Part shown: positions 17,896 through 27,119 of the stretch, in pieces | Numbering within the stretch: the stretch's first letter is position 1 | Layout: every line of letters starts with the position of its first letter | Assembly: GCF_900110245.1 (NCBI RefSeq) | Contig: NZ_FOCZ01000022.1 | Span: forward strand, 1 to 64,000 | Direction of reading: 5' to 3' | From: Niastella yeongjuensis | GTDB lineage: Bacteria; Bacteroidota; Bacteroidia; Chitinophagales; Chitinophagaceae | Length of the DNA: 64,000 nucleotides | Program-made: the position numbers and the translations under genes | The notes under the pieces: generated by a model | What the model was told of the DNA's origin: nothing | The model's database searches: none | What the model saw: only the letters and a program-made list of their open reading frames with translations

Positions 17896-19023
17896 ATGAA
17901 GAATAGCGAGCAATTGGACGATTTGATCACCAGAAGTTTTGGCAACGAACTGAACAGTGATGATCAGCAGTTTTTGGTGCAATGGTTAAGTGCCAGTGAA
18001 GAAAACAGGCAATATTACGAAGCATTGAAAAATACCTGGCAGTTGATGAAGGACGCAAAATTACCCGATGAAATAAATGCAGACAAGGAATGGTCCTATT
18101 TCCAGGAAGTGCTGGAGCAGGACGCCCGGGGCGAACGCGATTACGCCGCCGATAAACCCGGCAAACCCGGCATAGTGCGAAAGATATTGGTAGCCACCGC
18201 TATTGCCGCTTCCATATTATTAATAGTTATAGCCGGATACAACTGGCTGGGGAATAGAAAGAACAATACAGCACCCGTGGTGGCAACAATTGAAACAAAC
18301 AACCCGGCTGCCGTTGTAACGCGGCATGAAGTAAATACATCGGGAAAAGTGAAACGGCTGGTTTTGCAGGATAGTTCTGAAATAATACTGGAACCTTTAA
18401 GTGAAGTAACCTGGAGCGAACCCTTCACCAATAACAGAAGGGTTATTATGCTGAAAGGAAAAGCCAGGTTTCAGGTGGCAAAAGACAAAACAAAACCTTT
18501 TACCGTATTCAGCGGACAGATTGCTACCACAGCCCTTGGCACGCAATTTACCGTCACCGCATTTGAACAGGATGATTTTATAACGGTACAGTTGTTTGAA
18601 GGAAAAGTAGTAGTAAAAGCGGCGGACAGCCTGCAGCCCAAACTGAAGAACGATTTCTACCTGTTACCCGGTGAAGAACTTTTATATAATAACAAACAAT
18701 ACACCGCACGGGTACGGAGGTTTGTAAATGATAACTCAATGGCGAAGCGTAATAAAGAAGAAAGCGGGGAAGATCAGCCATTGTTACCGGCAGATAAGGG
18801 ATCGTGGTACATGTTCAATAACCAGCCCTTGGCACAGGTGTTTAAACAGCTGGAAGAAATGTACGGCGTTCACATCAGTTATTCGGAAAAGGACATTGAA
18901 AAAATGTATTTCATAGGTAAGTTCAGCAAAAATGATTCGGTGAGCAATATCCTGAAACAAATTGCTGCGCTTAACAACTTAACGGTAAACAAACAAAACG
19001 AAACCTATATCATAAGCAGGTAG
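17896..19023 (+). CDS. FecR-family anti-sigma factor
   Basis: 375 aa. The cytoplasmic N-terminal region (residues 1-90) should bind the sigma factor encoded just before it. One membrane segment lies at about residues 97-116 (ILVATAIAASILLIVIAGY). The periplasmic FecR domain covers about 140-250 (SGKVKRLVLQDSSEIILEPLSEV, FTVFSGQIATTALGTQFTV). A DUF4974 domain ends the protein (about 310-375, LAQVFKQLEEMYGVHISY), structurally related to the STN fold. Together with the sigma factor and the SusC gene it forms the usual signal chain, although the SusC here has no STN domain to talk to it. Confidence 0.92.
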   Translation: MKNSEQLDDLITRSFGNELNSDDQQFLVQWLSASEENRQYYEALKNTWQLMKDAKLPDEINADKEWSYFQEVLEQDARGERDYAADKPGKPGIVRKILVATAIAASILLIVIAGYNWLGNRKNNTAPVVATIETNNPAAVVTRHEVNTSGKVKRLVLQDSSEIILEPLSEVTWSEPFTNNRRVIMLKGKARFQVAKDKTKPFTVFSGQIATTALGTQFTVTAFEQDDFITVQLFEGKVVVKAADSLQPKLKNDFYLLPGEELLYNNKQYTARVRRFVNDNSMAKRNKEESGEDQPLLPADKGSWYMFNNQPLAQVFKQLEEMYGVHISYSEKDIEKMYFIGKFSKNDSVSNILKQIAALNNLTVNKQNETYIISR

Positions 19024-19091
19024 TTTATTACGCGTTTTGCGTTCAGCTTTAGGGACGGCCAATCTTTCTTAAATATAAAACGATACGCCAT

Positions 19092-22000
19092 ATGAGATTT
19101 AATGCAATTAAGTCGGGGCCATGTTATGCCCTTGTCTTGCTACTACATCTCCTGCCAATTCTGCTTCATGCACAGGAAAATTCAAGTATTGTAAAAGGCG
19201 TTGTTCAAAACAACATCGGCGACGTATTAGCGGGGGTATCGGTGGTTATCCGAAACACGGCTAATAATTTTACCTCAGGTACCAGTACAGACAGCACCGG
19301 GGTGTTTTCGTTCTCCCGCATTCCAGCCGGTGGGCCGTATAAATTCACCTTCTCCATTGTAGGTTATGAAAGCCAAACGTTGTCGGGTTATAATATTAAA
19401 AACGACATCACACTTTCTTTGGTAGTGAAAATGAAAGACGCTGCCAATTCGCTCGACCAGGTGATCGTGATCGGTTATGGGTCACAACGCAAGCGCGCGG
19501 TAACCGGTTCGGTCGTTTCTGTAAGCTCCGATCAGTTTAAAGACCGGTCATCGAGCAACGTGGCGCAGTCTATTGAAGGTACAGTGCCCGGTGTGAACAT
19601 TTCCACTACACAGGGTGCGCCAGGTTTTGGCCCAACCATTCGCGTAAGAGGTATTAACTCTATCACGGCTGGTACCAATCCGCTTTATGTGGTAGATGGC
19701 ATGGCCATGGAAAACTTTGATCTGAACATCCTCAATGCACAGGATATCCAATCATTGGAAATTTTAAAAGACGCGGCTTCGGCAGCTATCTACGGATCGC
19801 GTGGCGCCAATGGTGTAATAATAGTAACTACCAAACTGGGCAAGGCCGGAAAACCACAGGTAAACCTGGGTTATGAGTTTGGAATACAAAAGGTGGTGCG
19901 GAAAGTAGATGTGATGGATGCGCAGGAATGGATAAAATATTACATCGATGCACGCAACAACGCCTGGGTAGCATCAGGTCCGGGCCGTTCGGCATCCGAC
20001 CCCAACAGTGCAAGAGGTGGCAATAAAACGTATTTGATCCCACCAGATTTTTTAAACAATCCTGAACAGTTTGGCAAAGGGACCGATTGGCAGGATGTAC
20101 TCTTCAGAACTGCCCAGTCGCAAAATATTCAGGCTTCTGTAAGTGGGGGAACCGACAGGGCACAATATCTTTTTTCTGCCGGTTATTTAGACCAGGATGC
20201 CGTGGTGATAGATAACTTTTACAAACGCTTATCCCTGCGGATGAACATCAGGCAAAAGATCACAGAGAAAGTTACTGCGGGTTTGAACGTTTCCTTTACC
20301 GGTAACCACAGCCGCATCGATGGGGTAGAAGGTAAATCGGATGTGGTGAGCCTTGCCCAGCAAAGCGATCCTATCTTCCCGGTGTATAATGAAAATGGGA
20401 ACCTCGGTTTTCTTGACCCCAATTCAACCTGGAACCGGTTTTCGGCTTACGGCGTACAATTGTGGCATCCTTATTCACTGATCAAATATGCCAATAAGCT
20501 CAATAAGGTATACAATACCATCGCCGGCGGGTATATCGAGATCAAACCAATTAAAGACCTTACATTCAAAAGCAGTGTGAATGCTATTCTTACCCAGCGC
20601 AATTACAGCTGGTTCTGGCAAACCAATGCCGGTTATGGCTATAGCACCCTGCTGCCGGCTGAAGGCAGGTACCAGACCTATAACAATCTGAACTGGCTTA
20701 CCGAGAACTCGCTTTCGTATGATAAAGTGTTCGGCGATCATACCATTGGTGCATTGGTGGCCTATACAGCGCAGAAACAACGCGGTGATACCTCTCAACA
20801 ACGCGGTACCAATTATCCCAATGACCTGGTGCAAACATTGAATGCCGCCGGTACTCCAACGTTAAGTACCACTACTACCGGAGAATGGGCATTATTGTCG
20901 TGGTTGTCGCGCGTAAGTTATAGTTACAAGAACCGGTATTTCCTGAATGGGACCATCAGGCGCGACGGCAGTTCGCGGTTTGGGCAGGCTTCCCGCTGGG
21001 GGTATTTCCCCTCCCTGTCACTGGGCTGGTTGATCTCCGATGAAGCGTTCATGCAAAGCGTATCGGCTATCAACAGCGCCAAGCTGCGGGTAAGTTATGG
21101 CGCTACGGGTAATAATCAAATTCCTAACTATGGCCCTATTAGTTTGCTGGATGGGTCGAGGTATGCTTATAGTGATAATGTAGCCAATGGTATTAAGGTG
21201 ATCACCATTCCCAATCCCGATCTGAAATGGGAAAAAACAACCCAGTTTAACGTGGGGCTCGATGTAACCGCTTTAAATAACCGCATTAGTATTACGGCAG
21301 ATTTTTATAACTCCATTACCAAAGACCTGTTGCTGAATGTACCGGTGCCCATTCTTACCGGGTTTGCTACCCAGTTAACCAATATTGGCAAGGTGCGTAA
21401 CCGCGGGGTGGAACTGGCTATTTCATCAAAGAACATCGTGAACAGCAATTTTAAATGGTCAACTGATTTTAATATTGCTGCTAACCGCAATAAAGTATTA
21501 CAGCTTGGTCCAAACAATGCCCCGGTGATTGTAGAAGAGTGGGGCAGCCGGTTTGTAACCGAAGTAGGAAAGCCCATCAGTAATTTTGTGGGGTATGTTT
21601 TCGATGGCGTATATAAAAACCAGGATGAAGTTAATAAAGGACCTAAGTATGGATCAGGTGTGGTGGTAACACCCGGCGATCCCCGGGTGAGGGATGTAAC
21701 GGGAAATGGGACCATCGATGCAGAGGACAGAACTATTCTGGGTAATGGCCAGCCCGATTTTACTGCGGGCCTCACCAATACGATCACGTATAAGAACTTT
21801 GAGTTCTCCTTTATGTTGCACGGGGTGTTTGGCAATGAGATCGTAAACCAGCAAACGCGGTACAACAAATACTGGAACGACAGCCGCAATGCCTATGCCG
21901 CAATTGGCAATTACTGGAAATCGGAACAGGAACCGGGCGATGGAAAAACGTTTAAACCCAATGCCGAGTTCAAGGGTATGCAAACCCAGTTCAGTAGTTA

Positions 22001-22295
22001 CTGGATAGAGGATGGCACGTTTGTAAGAATAAAAAATATCCGGTTATCATATACCTTACCAAAATCAATCTCATCCAAACTAACATTCCGCACCATGCGG
22101 GTATATGTAAATGCAGAGAATGTACATGTGTTCAGCAAATACATTGGTTATGACCCTGAGAATAGCATCTACTCAACAGGTACCGATGCGGCATCGGCCA
22201 ATACACCTTTCCCGCCGGGATTAATGGTAGGGGCCGATTACGGAAGTTATCCCATACCGCTTACGGTAACCTTCGGATTAAAAGTAGATCTGTAA
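19092..22295 (+). CDS. SusC/RagA-family TonB-linked transporter under ECF/FecR control
   Basis: 1067 aa. Signal peptide at residues 1-28 (ending LLHAQ). CarboxypepD_reg-like domain about 33-115. A plug follows, about 125-235, with QVIVIGYGSQRKRAVTGSV, IRVRGINSITAGTNPLYVVDGM and AAIYGSRGANGVIIVTTK; then a long barrel. No STN domain precedes the carboxypeptidase-like domain, although the gene sits directly behind sigma and FecR genes. Spacing to the SusD gene is 28 bases. The partner SusD and lack of nearby hydrolases leave the substrate open. Confidence 0.93.
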   Translation: MRFNAIKSGPCYALVLLLHLLPILLHAQENSSIVKGVVQNNIGDVLAGVSVVIRNTANNFTSGTSTDSTGVFSFSRIPAGGPYKFTFSIVGYESQTLSGYNIKNDITLSLVVKMKDAANSLDQVIVIGYGSQRKRAVTGSVVSVSSDQFKDRSSSNVAQSIEGTVPGVNISTTQGAPGFGPTIRVRGINSITAGTNPLYVVDGMAMENFDLNILNAQDIQSLEILKDAASAAIYGSRGANGVIIVTTKLGKAGKPQVNLGYEFGIQKVVRKVDVMDAQEWIKYYIDARNNAWVASGPGRSASDPNSARGGNKTYLIPPDFLNNPEQFGKGTDWQDVLFRTAQSQNIQASVSGGTDRAQYLFSAGYLDQDAVVIDNFYKRLSLRMNIRQKITEKVTAGLNVSFTGNHSRIDGVEGKSDVVSLAQQSDPIFPVYNENGNLGFLDPNSTWNRFSAYGVQLWHPYSLIKYANKLNKVYNTIAGGYIEIKPIKDLTFKSSVNAILTQRNYSWFWQTNAGYGYSTLLPAEGRYQTYNNLNWLTENSLSYDKVFGDHTIGALVAYTAQKQRGDTSQQRGTNYPNDLVQTLNAAGTPTLSTTTTGEWALLSWLSRVSYSYKNRYFLNGTIRRDGSSRFGQASRWGYFPSLSLGWLISDEAFMQSVSAINSAKLRVSYGATGNNQIPNYGPISLLDGSRYAYSDNVANGIKVITIPNPDLKWEKTTQFNVGLDVTALNNRISITADFYNSITKDLLLNVPVPILTGFATQLTNIGKVRNRGVELAISSKNIVNSNFKWSTDFNIAANRNKVLQLGPNNAPVIVEEWGSRFVTEVGKPISNFVGYVFDGVYKNQDEVNKGPKYGSGVVVTPGDPRVRDVTGNGTIDAEDRTILGNGQPDFTAGLTNTITYKNFEFSFMLHGVFGNEIVNQQTRYNKYWNDSRNAYAAIGNYWKSEQEPGDGKTFKPNAEFKGMQTQFSSYWIEDGTFVRIKNIRLSYTLPKSISSKLTFRTMRVYVNAENVHVFSKYIGYDPENSIYSTGTDAASANTPFPPGLMVGADYGSYPIPLTVTFGLKVDL

Positions 22296-22323
22296 CAATT
22301 GGTAGAACTCAAAAACAGCGTTT

Positions 22324-23766
22324 ATGAAAACGAAAATAATTCTCAGCATACTGTTTGTGACCGCAATCATTACAAGTTGTAAAAAATCTTTCCTCGAACT
22401 GGCACCGGTATCGAACAGCAATGCCAATAATTTTTATAAAACAAAAAGCGATTTTGACCTGGCGGTGAATAATGCCTACAGCACATTATACACTATGTAC
22501 GGCCCAACTGGCCTGGTATCTTATTGCGGGGAGTTAATGAGTGACAATGCAACCTTGTACACCGTAGCTGGTTCAGGCAGTATTACAGTGGGTGACAGGT
22601 GGGCGTTCCGTGATTATACCCTGAACTCGGCCAATAATGTAGTGAACCAGCTTTGGAGCGATTCTTATGTATCGTTATATAACCTGAATATTGTACTGGA
22701 AAAAATAACGGATGCTGCCCTCGACGAAGGTTATAAAACACAGGTAACTGCGGAAATGCGTTTTCTGCGGGGCATGTATTATTTCTATATGGTGCAGGCC
22801 TGGGGCGATGTTCCACTGGTGACCAAGCCCATTACCTCAGGTGAGGCGTTTACTACCGGCCGCACGCCCAAAGCAGATGTATACAACCAGGTTTTAGAGG
22901 ATCTGAAATATGCTGCCGATAATTTAACCGCACCGGATAAAGTGCCTGCTCCCGGGCGGGCATCAAACGCTGCGGCATTGACCCTGTTGGGAAAGGTATA
23001 CCTGACCATGGGTAATAAATCATTGGCGGCGCAAACATTACAACAGGTGTACAGTTCCTACAATGCAAGTACCTATGACCTGTTGCCGGAGTTTGGTTCC
23101 CTTTGGGGTGCTACACTGGCCCAGAAGAATACGAAGGAGTCGATCTTCGAAATACAATATAAAGGAGGTGCCAATAATCCATCCAGCACGTACTGGCCGG
23201 CCTTTGCCCCGTTTGAGAATTTTGCCATCACCCGTTTTGGCGGTGGTATGAACCAGGTAACCGACGATCTGTATAATGAATATGAAGCAGGCGATAAAAG
23301 GAGAGATACATCTTTTGAACTGGGTTATTTCAAAGGCGCAAACTGGATCGCCATTAAATTCCAGAAAAAATGGAAAGACGCCAATGCACCCATCGTAAAT
23401 GCGGCTGAATCGTGCAACAATAACTTCATGATCATGCGGTATGCCGATGTATTACTGATGCTTACCGAAGCTACCGGTGATGTGCAGTACATGAATAGAG
23501 TAAGAGCAAGGGCCGGATTGCCTTTATACGGAACTGCAGGTTATCCCGCTGCTCAATATCCCACACTGGACCTGGCTATAGAACATGAGCGGCGTATGGA
23601 GTTTGCCATGGAGTTTCATCGCTGGTTCGACCTGAAGCGAACAGGCCGGGCCATTCCGGTATTAACCGCCAAAGGCAAACTGGTAAATGCCAACAAGCTG
23701 TTGTTGCCCATCCCGCAGTTTGCAAGAGACCAGAACCCTGATCTTGGACAAAACGATGGTTATTAA
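22324..23766 (+). CDS. RagB/SusD-family outer-membrane lipoprotein
   Basis: 480 aa with a lipoprotein signal (MKTKIILSILFVTAIITSC, lipobox Cys19). SusD features: AEMRFLRGMYYFYMVQAWGDVPLVTKP, a helical TPR-type core, MRYADVLLMLTEA and the terminal LAIEHERRMEFAMEFHRWFDLKRTGR. It is last in the sigma-FecR-SusC-SusD unit and ends before a hairpin at 23877-23904. It should form the lid of the SusC transporter encoded before it. Confidence 0.93.
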   Translation: MKTKIILSILFVTAIITSCKKSFLELAPVSNSNANNFYKTKSDFDLAVNNAYSTLYTMYGPTGLVSYCGELMSDNATLYTVAGSGSITVGDRWAFRDYTLNSANNVVNQLWSDSYVSLYNLNIVLEKITDAALDEGYKTQVTAEMRFLRGMYYFYMVQAWGDVPLVTKPITSGEAFTTGRTPKADVYNQVLEDLKYAADNLTAPDKVPAPGRASNAAALTLLGKVYLTMGNKSLAAQTLQQVYSSYNASTYDLLPEFGSLWGATLAQKNTKESIFEIQYKGGANNPSSTYWPAFAPFENFAITRFGGGMNQVTDDLYNEYEAGDKRRDTSFELGYFKGANWIAIKFQKKWKDANAPIVNAAESCNNNFMIMRYADVLLMLTEATGDVQYMNRVRARAGLPLYGTAGYPAAQYPTLDLAIEHERRMEFAMEFHRWFDLKRTGRAIPVLTAKGKLVNANKLLLPIPQFARDQNPDLGQNDGY

Positions 23767-23876
23767 AAGTGGCATATCAGATCCGTAATACTACTGGTAA
23801 AAGGAGTAAAGCAAATAGAGACGGAAAAAGTTAAAGTGATAAGCAGTCGTTAACAATCACCTGGTACAAAAAAGAG

Positions 23877-23904
23877 AAGTCCTCCCGATTCCTCGGGGGG
23901 ACTT
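23877..23904. terminator. Terminator between convergent SusD and CMD genes
   Basis: AAGTCCTCCCGA (23877-23888) faces TCGGGGGGACTT (23893-23904), with one G-T pair. T-rich tracts on both sides suit both converging genes. Confidence 0.75.
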
Positions 23905-23928
23905 GTTGTTTATATTGTGTGTATTGTA

Positions 23929-24477
23929 TTAAGCAACGGTTGCAGGCAGCGCAGGTGCTGCAGGGAAATCGATCGAAACTTTGGTAACAGCGTACAGGTA
24001 GTTGGTGATTGTTTTATCGCCAATTAAGATGATGGCGTCAACCAGGTTTTCGTTGGTATAACCCACTTCGAAAAAGTTGTTAACTGCTTCTTCACTGGCT
24101 TTACCGAAATTCTCTACAAAGCTTTTTGACAGGGCAGCCAGGGCGTTGTATTTAGCATCGAAAGAAACATTACCGCTGCGGATCTCCAGGATCTGATTGT
24201 CAGTAAAACCATTTAATTTACCAATGGCAGTGTGGGCGGCTAAACAGTAGTCACAACCATTGGCCTGACTAACAGCCAGATTAACTACTTCTTTTTCTTT
24301 TGCGGATAAAGAGGAAGGGCCAGATGATAGGGACAGATAAGCACCCAATGCATTTTTAGAATAAGCCATAGTTGCATACAGGTTGGGTACTTTGCCTATT
24401 TTCTTTTGCAGGGTATCGAAAATTGCCTGGTTAGCTTCGGTAACGTTTTCTTTTGTGGGAACTGTGAAAGTTTTCAT
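23929..24477 (-). CDS. Carboxymuconolactone decarboxylase (AhpD-like) family protein, copy 1
   Basis: 182 aa from the ATG at 24477 (MKTFTVPTKENV); upstream codons in frame look non-coding. The redox motif CDYCLAAHT provides the Cys-x-x-Cys and downstream His of the AhpD-type peroxidase/alkylhydroperoxidase fold. Family members reduce peroxides or act on small aromatic lactones; with a CXXC present, a peroxidase-like role is more likely. A paralog lies at 50040-50579 next to an AraC gene; this one has no such partner. Confidence 0.88.
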   Translation of the reverse strand: MKTFTVPTKENVTEANQAIFDTLQKKIGKVPNLYATMAYSKNALGAYLSLSSGPSSLSAKEKEVVNLAVSQANGCDYCLAAHTAIGKLNGFTDNQILEIRSGNVSFDAKYNALAALSKSFVENFGKASEEAVNNFFEVGYTNENLVDAIILIGDKTITNYLYAVTKVSIDFPAAPALPATVA

Positions 24478-24614
24478 TGTATTAAGTTTTTGATTTGTTT
24501 TCGTCGTTGTTGACGATGTAAAATTGCAAAACAAAAGGCCATCCGGTGATGAGCTCTTTTCCCGAAAACTTGCACTTTTTTCCCGAGCGGGTATTTTATT
24601 GAAGAATCAGCTTG

Positions 24615-24953
24615 CTAGCGCTTCGTTTCAAACGTTTCCCAGTCAATTTGATACCAGTTATGGATAAAGCCATGGTATTCGAACGTTTCGATAAAATGAA
24701 GACCAGCCTTGAGTAGTACGTGGTGGGAAGCAGCATTATTGCTGTCGGTTATGGCATAAACAGCGGGCGCCTTTAATTCAGAAAAGGCATAAGCCAGCGA
24801 TGCCCATGCTGCTTCTGTGGCAATACCCAATCCCCAGTATTTTTTTATAAGGCGGTAGCCCAGGTCGAGGTTGTCCAGTTCAAACATACCGTCAACATCA
24901 GTGGGACGGATCTCCCGTAAAATCAGCCGGTTGGTTTCTGCAAATATGTGCAT
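24615..24953 (-). pseudogene. GNAT acetyltransferase with an internal in-frame deletion
   Basis: 112 aa, whereas RimJ/RimL-type GNAT proteins are 165-180 aa. The start matches the family (ETNRLILREIRPTDVDGMFELD) and the end matches the acetyl-CoA-binding half (DLGYRLIKKYWGLGIATEAAWASL, SNNAASHHVLLKAGL). The two are joined directly, missing the beta strands between, roughly 60-75 residues. The reading frame is intact, so the deletion was a multiple of three or the gene is still translated. The central strand forming the substrate site is absent, so activity is unlikely. Confidence 0.75.
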
Positions 24954-25039
24954 ATGGAAAAGTTAAATCACTCAAAAAACACTACACGAACTGATACAAA
25001 TATCCTATTTTGATACTTATTCTGTTTAAACCCTCTTAT

Positions 25040-26347
25040 ATGAAAAAAAATTATCCTGTACCCGGGATGTTTCTCGCGACTGCCTTGCTGCTGCTGTTCA
25101 CCTTACAAGCCTGTAATAAACATAAAGATACGATGCCCCCTCCTCCGCCTGTAGATTCATTGTCCAATGCAACCAAAGAGCAATTGGATTATAATGTCAT
25201 GACCATGGTGCTGGATATGCGCGTGGCTATGGATGCCTATTTTGATGCTATCGGCGTAGTTGGCCGGGAAATATACCGGTTTTCGTCGACAGAACCACGT
25301 TATACTACCGATTTGCTGGGTAGTGGCGATGTTACCCTGGGTAATGATAAATTCTATATCATGGTGCCGTGGAAAGCTCGTTACAGAGTGATAACCGAAG
25401 CGTTACAATTGATAAAAGTGGCTGGCAAATCAACAAAAATAACCGATGCAGCGCTTCGCGGCTATATTGGCGTAGCAAAAACAGTGATTGCGCATGAATT
25501 GTTGATGAACCTGAACCTGACTGGTGCAAATGGCATCTATATAAACCTCGCAGCAGACAATCCGGCTTCCGGGCCAATTGTGCCACAGGGTGCTGCGCTT
25601 GATTCTATTGCCCGCCTGCTCGATGATTCAAAAACGGTATTGATGGGAGCGGTGCTGCCTCCGTTGCCTACCGGGTTTACGGATTATGTAGATGTTCCTG
25701 GCTTTTTAAAGGTGAACCGTGCCCTGGCAGCACGGGTAGCAGTATACCGGCAACAATGGAGCGCTGCGCTCACAGCATTAAATGAGTCGTTCTTTAGTAT
25801 GAATGGCGATCTGACTGCCGGCCCCAAACATGCCTTTGCTACTTTTCAGGGGGATATTTTAAATCCCTGTTTTATTGCGAAAAATGCAAGTGATAATGTT
25901 CGTCTGACACATCCTGCGTTTGCGGCTAACATCCTGCCCGGCGATGACAGGATCAATAAAACATCCCTGCGCACCAGTGCCAAAAGCCAGGATGGATTGA
26001 CTTCCAACCGCGATCTGTGGATCTATCCCGTTAACGTGACAAGCGTTCCCATCATTCGCAATGAAGAACTGGTACTGATATATGCAGAAGCTAAAATTCA
26101 ACTTAGCCAGTTTCCCGATGCTATAGTGGCGCTCAACAGGATAAGGAGCGCTCATGGTCTGACGGCTTATTCGGGTGGCGTATCACAATCGGCGTTAATA
26201 ACTGAGTTGTTGAACCAGCGGCGTTATTCCCTTTTTGGGGAAGGACATTACTGGATCGATATGCGGCGGTATGGAAAGTTGAATACGCTGCCTGTTGACA
26301 GAACCAACGATGATGTGTGGGATAAGTTTCCGGTGCCAGTGCAGTAA
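25040..26347 (+). CDS. Orphan SusD-like lipoprotein
   Basis: 435 aa from the ATG at 25040. The lipoprotein leader is MKKNYPVPGMFLATALLLLFTLQAC, followed by a Pro-rich linker (MPPPPPPVD). SusD-type features appear in the C-terminal half: IRNEELVLIYAEAKIQLSQFPDAIVALNRIRSAHG and LLNQRRYSLFGEGHYWIDMRRYG. There is no SusC gene beside it; the neighbours are the GNAT remnant and a small HTH gene. It may be a stand-alone surface glycan-binding protein or work with a transporter elsewhere. It ends in a perfect terminator. Confidence 0.85.
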   Translation: MKKNYPVPGMFLATALLLLFTLQACNKHKDTMPPPPPVDSLSNATKEQLDYNVMTMVLDMRVAMDAYFDAIGVVGREIYRFSSTEPRYTTDLLGSGDVTLGNDKFYIMVPWKARYRVITEALQLIKVAGKSTKITDAALRGYIGVAKTVIAHELLMNLNLTGANGIYINLAADNPASGPIVPQGAALDSIARLLDDSKTVLMGAVLPPLPTGFTDYVDVPGFLKVNRALAARVAVYRQQWSAALTALNESFFSMNGDLTAGPKHAFATFQGDILNPCFIAKNASDNVRLTHPAFAANILPGDDRINKTSLRTSAKSQDGLTSNRDLWIYPVNVTSVPIIRNEELVLIYAEAKIQLSQFPDAIVALNRIRSAHGLTAYSGGVSQSALITELLNQRRYSLFGEGHYWIDMRRYGKLNTLPVDRTNDDVWDKFPVPVQ

Positions 26348-26354
26348 ATAATAG

Positions 26355-26383
26355 TCAGAAAGGCCCTATCGGGGCCTTTCTGA
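26355..26383 (+). terminator. Terminator of the orphan SusD gene
   Basis: TCAGAAAGGCCC (26355-26366) pairs perfectly with GGGCCTTTCTGA (26372-26383), 5-base loop. Confidence 0.85.
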
Positions 26384-26431
26384 TTGAATCCATAGCCTAT
26401 TACCATCCGCCCCTGGCAATATTGAGCTGGG

Positions 26432-26647
26432 CTAAACGGCTTTGGTAATTGGTTCTTCTAATATTTCATTGTCGGACAATCCGGTCACACCCCTGATCAC
26501 CTGCATAGCCGCAGCCTTAGTGAGATTGTCGCTATTCTTTTGAATATACCTTGAAACGGTAAATTCAGTACAACCCAGTACATCCATTAAACGACGGCGA
26601 GTCACGGGGTTGTTTATCGCTTTGAGTGCTTTCTGACTGAGTTTCAT
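26432..26647 (-). CDS. Small helix-turn-helix protein, copy 2
   Basis: 71 aa. The first 64 residues differ from the 7757-7963 protein at only about eight positions; the C-terminal tail differs (EEPITKAV). The helix-turn-helix candidate is at residues 16-40 (TRRRLMDVLGCTEFTVSRYIQ). Its upstream region, unlike that of copy 1, does not contain the ATTACA/TGTAAT site and leads into a structured block and then a small XRE gene in the opposite direction. So both copies face a regulator gene of the XRE class. Function unknown. Confidence 0.7.
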   Translation of the reverse strand: MKLSQKALKAINNPVTRRRLMDVLGCTEFTVSRYIQKNSDNLTKAAAMQVIRGVTGLSDNEILEEPITKAV

Positions 26648-26837
26648 AATTCGATACTTTTGTTAGGTAATTGAATTTTTAGAGATAATATGCGGGTCAA
26701 CAATAATCATTTACAATCCCCGCTACTGTGTTTACAGGCATCCTACATTGAATGTGCGAATGTGCTTGTTGTAAGTTTTACCAGAAAAGGATATCTGTGG
26801 GCTGGTGATAGCTCGCCCATGTAAAAAAAATTAGTTT

Positions 26838-27050
26838 AACGAGCCTAAAAGGTAGGTAGGTGCCCCGGGGCATAAATATAGGGTTGGGAACTACCCTGCC
26901 ATTCCGAACGGGCCCCGCCAAAGCCCACCACCTTATGGTTGCCAGAGTACAAAAGGCATAAGTAAGCCCAACCCTATAGTAAATAAAGGGATTGGGCACT
27001 TTACTTACACTCGTACTCTGTGAATTGTCAGGTTCGTTCGACGAGGCTCG
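26838..27050. repeat. Nested inverted-repeat block, strongly structured non-coding DNA
   Basis: About 210 bases with several nested perfect pairings. ACGAGCCT (26838-26845) pairs with AGGCTCGT (27043-27050). TATAGGGTTGGG (about 26876-26887) pairs with CCCAACCCTATA (about 26968-26979). CAGAGTAC (about 26942) pairs with GTACTCTG (about 27013). TAAGTAA and GCCCAACCCT pair with AGGGATTGGGC and TTACTTA inside it. A 12-base palindrome TGCCCCGGGGCA follows GTAGGTAGG at about 26850-26872. Two of the pairings compete for CCCAACCCT, so alternative folds exist. No convincing protein is encoded. It may be a structured RNA, a REP-like element or a foldback mobile element. Confidence 0.6.
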
Positions 27051-27119
27051 TAAGTGCGATACTTCTATTTTATAGAATAATTCCTGTTTCTGAATTCAAA
27101 TATAAAGCAAATATTCTTT

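Noticed and set aside
26778..26999. 73-codon minus frame across the structured block
   Set aside because: It follows the inverted repeats, with aromatic-rich low-complexity residues; the nesting of repeats explains the sequence better.
26838..27050. Retron-type non-coding RNA
   Set aside because: Nested repeats would fit, but no reverse transcriptase gene is present in the neighbourhood; kept only as a general structured block.
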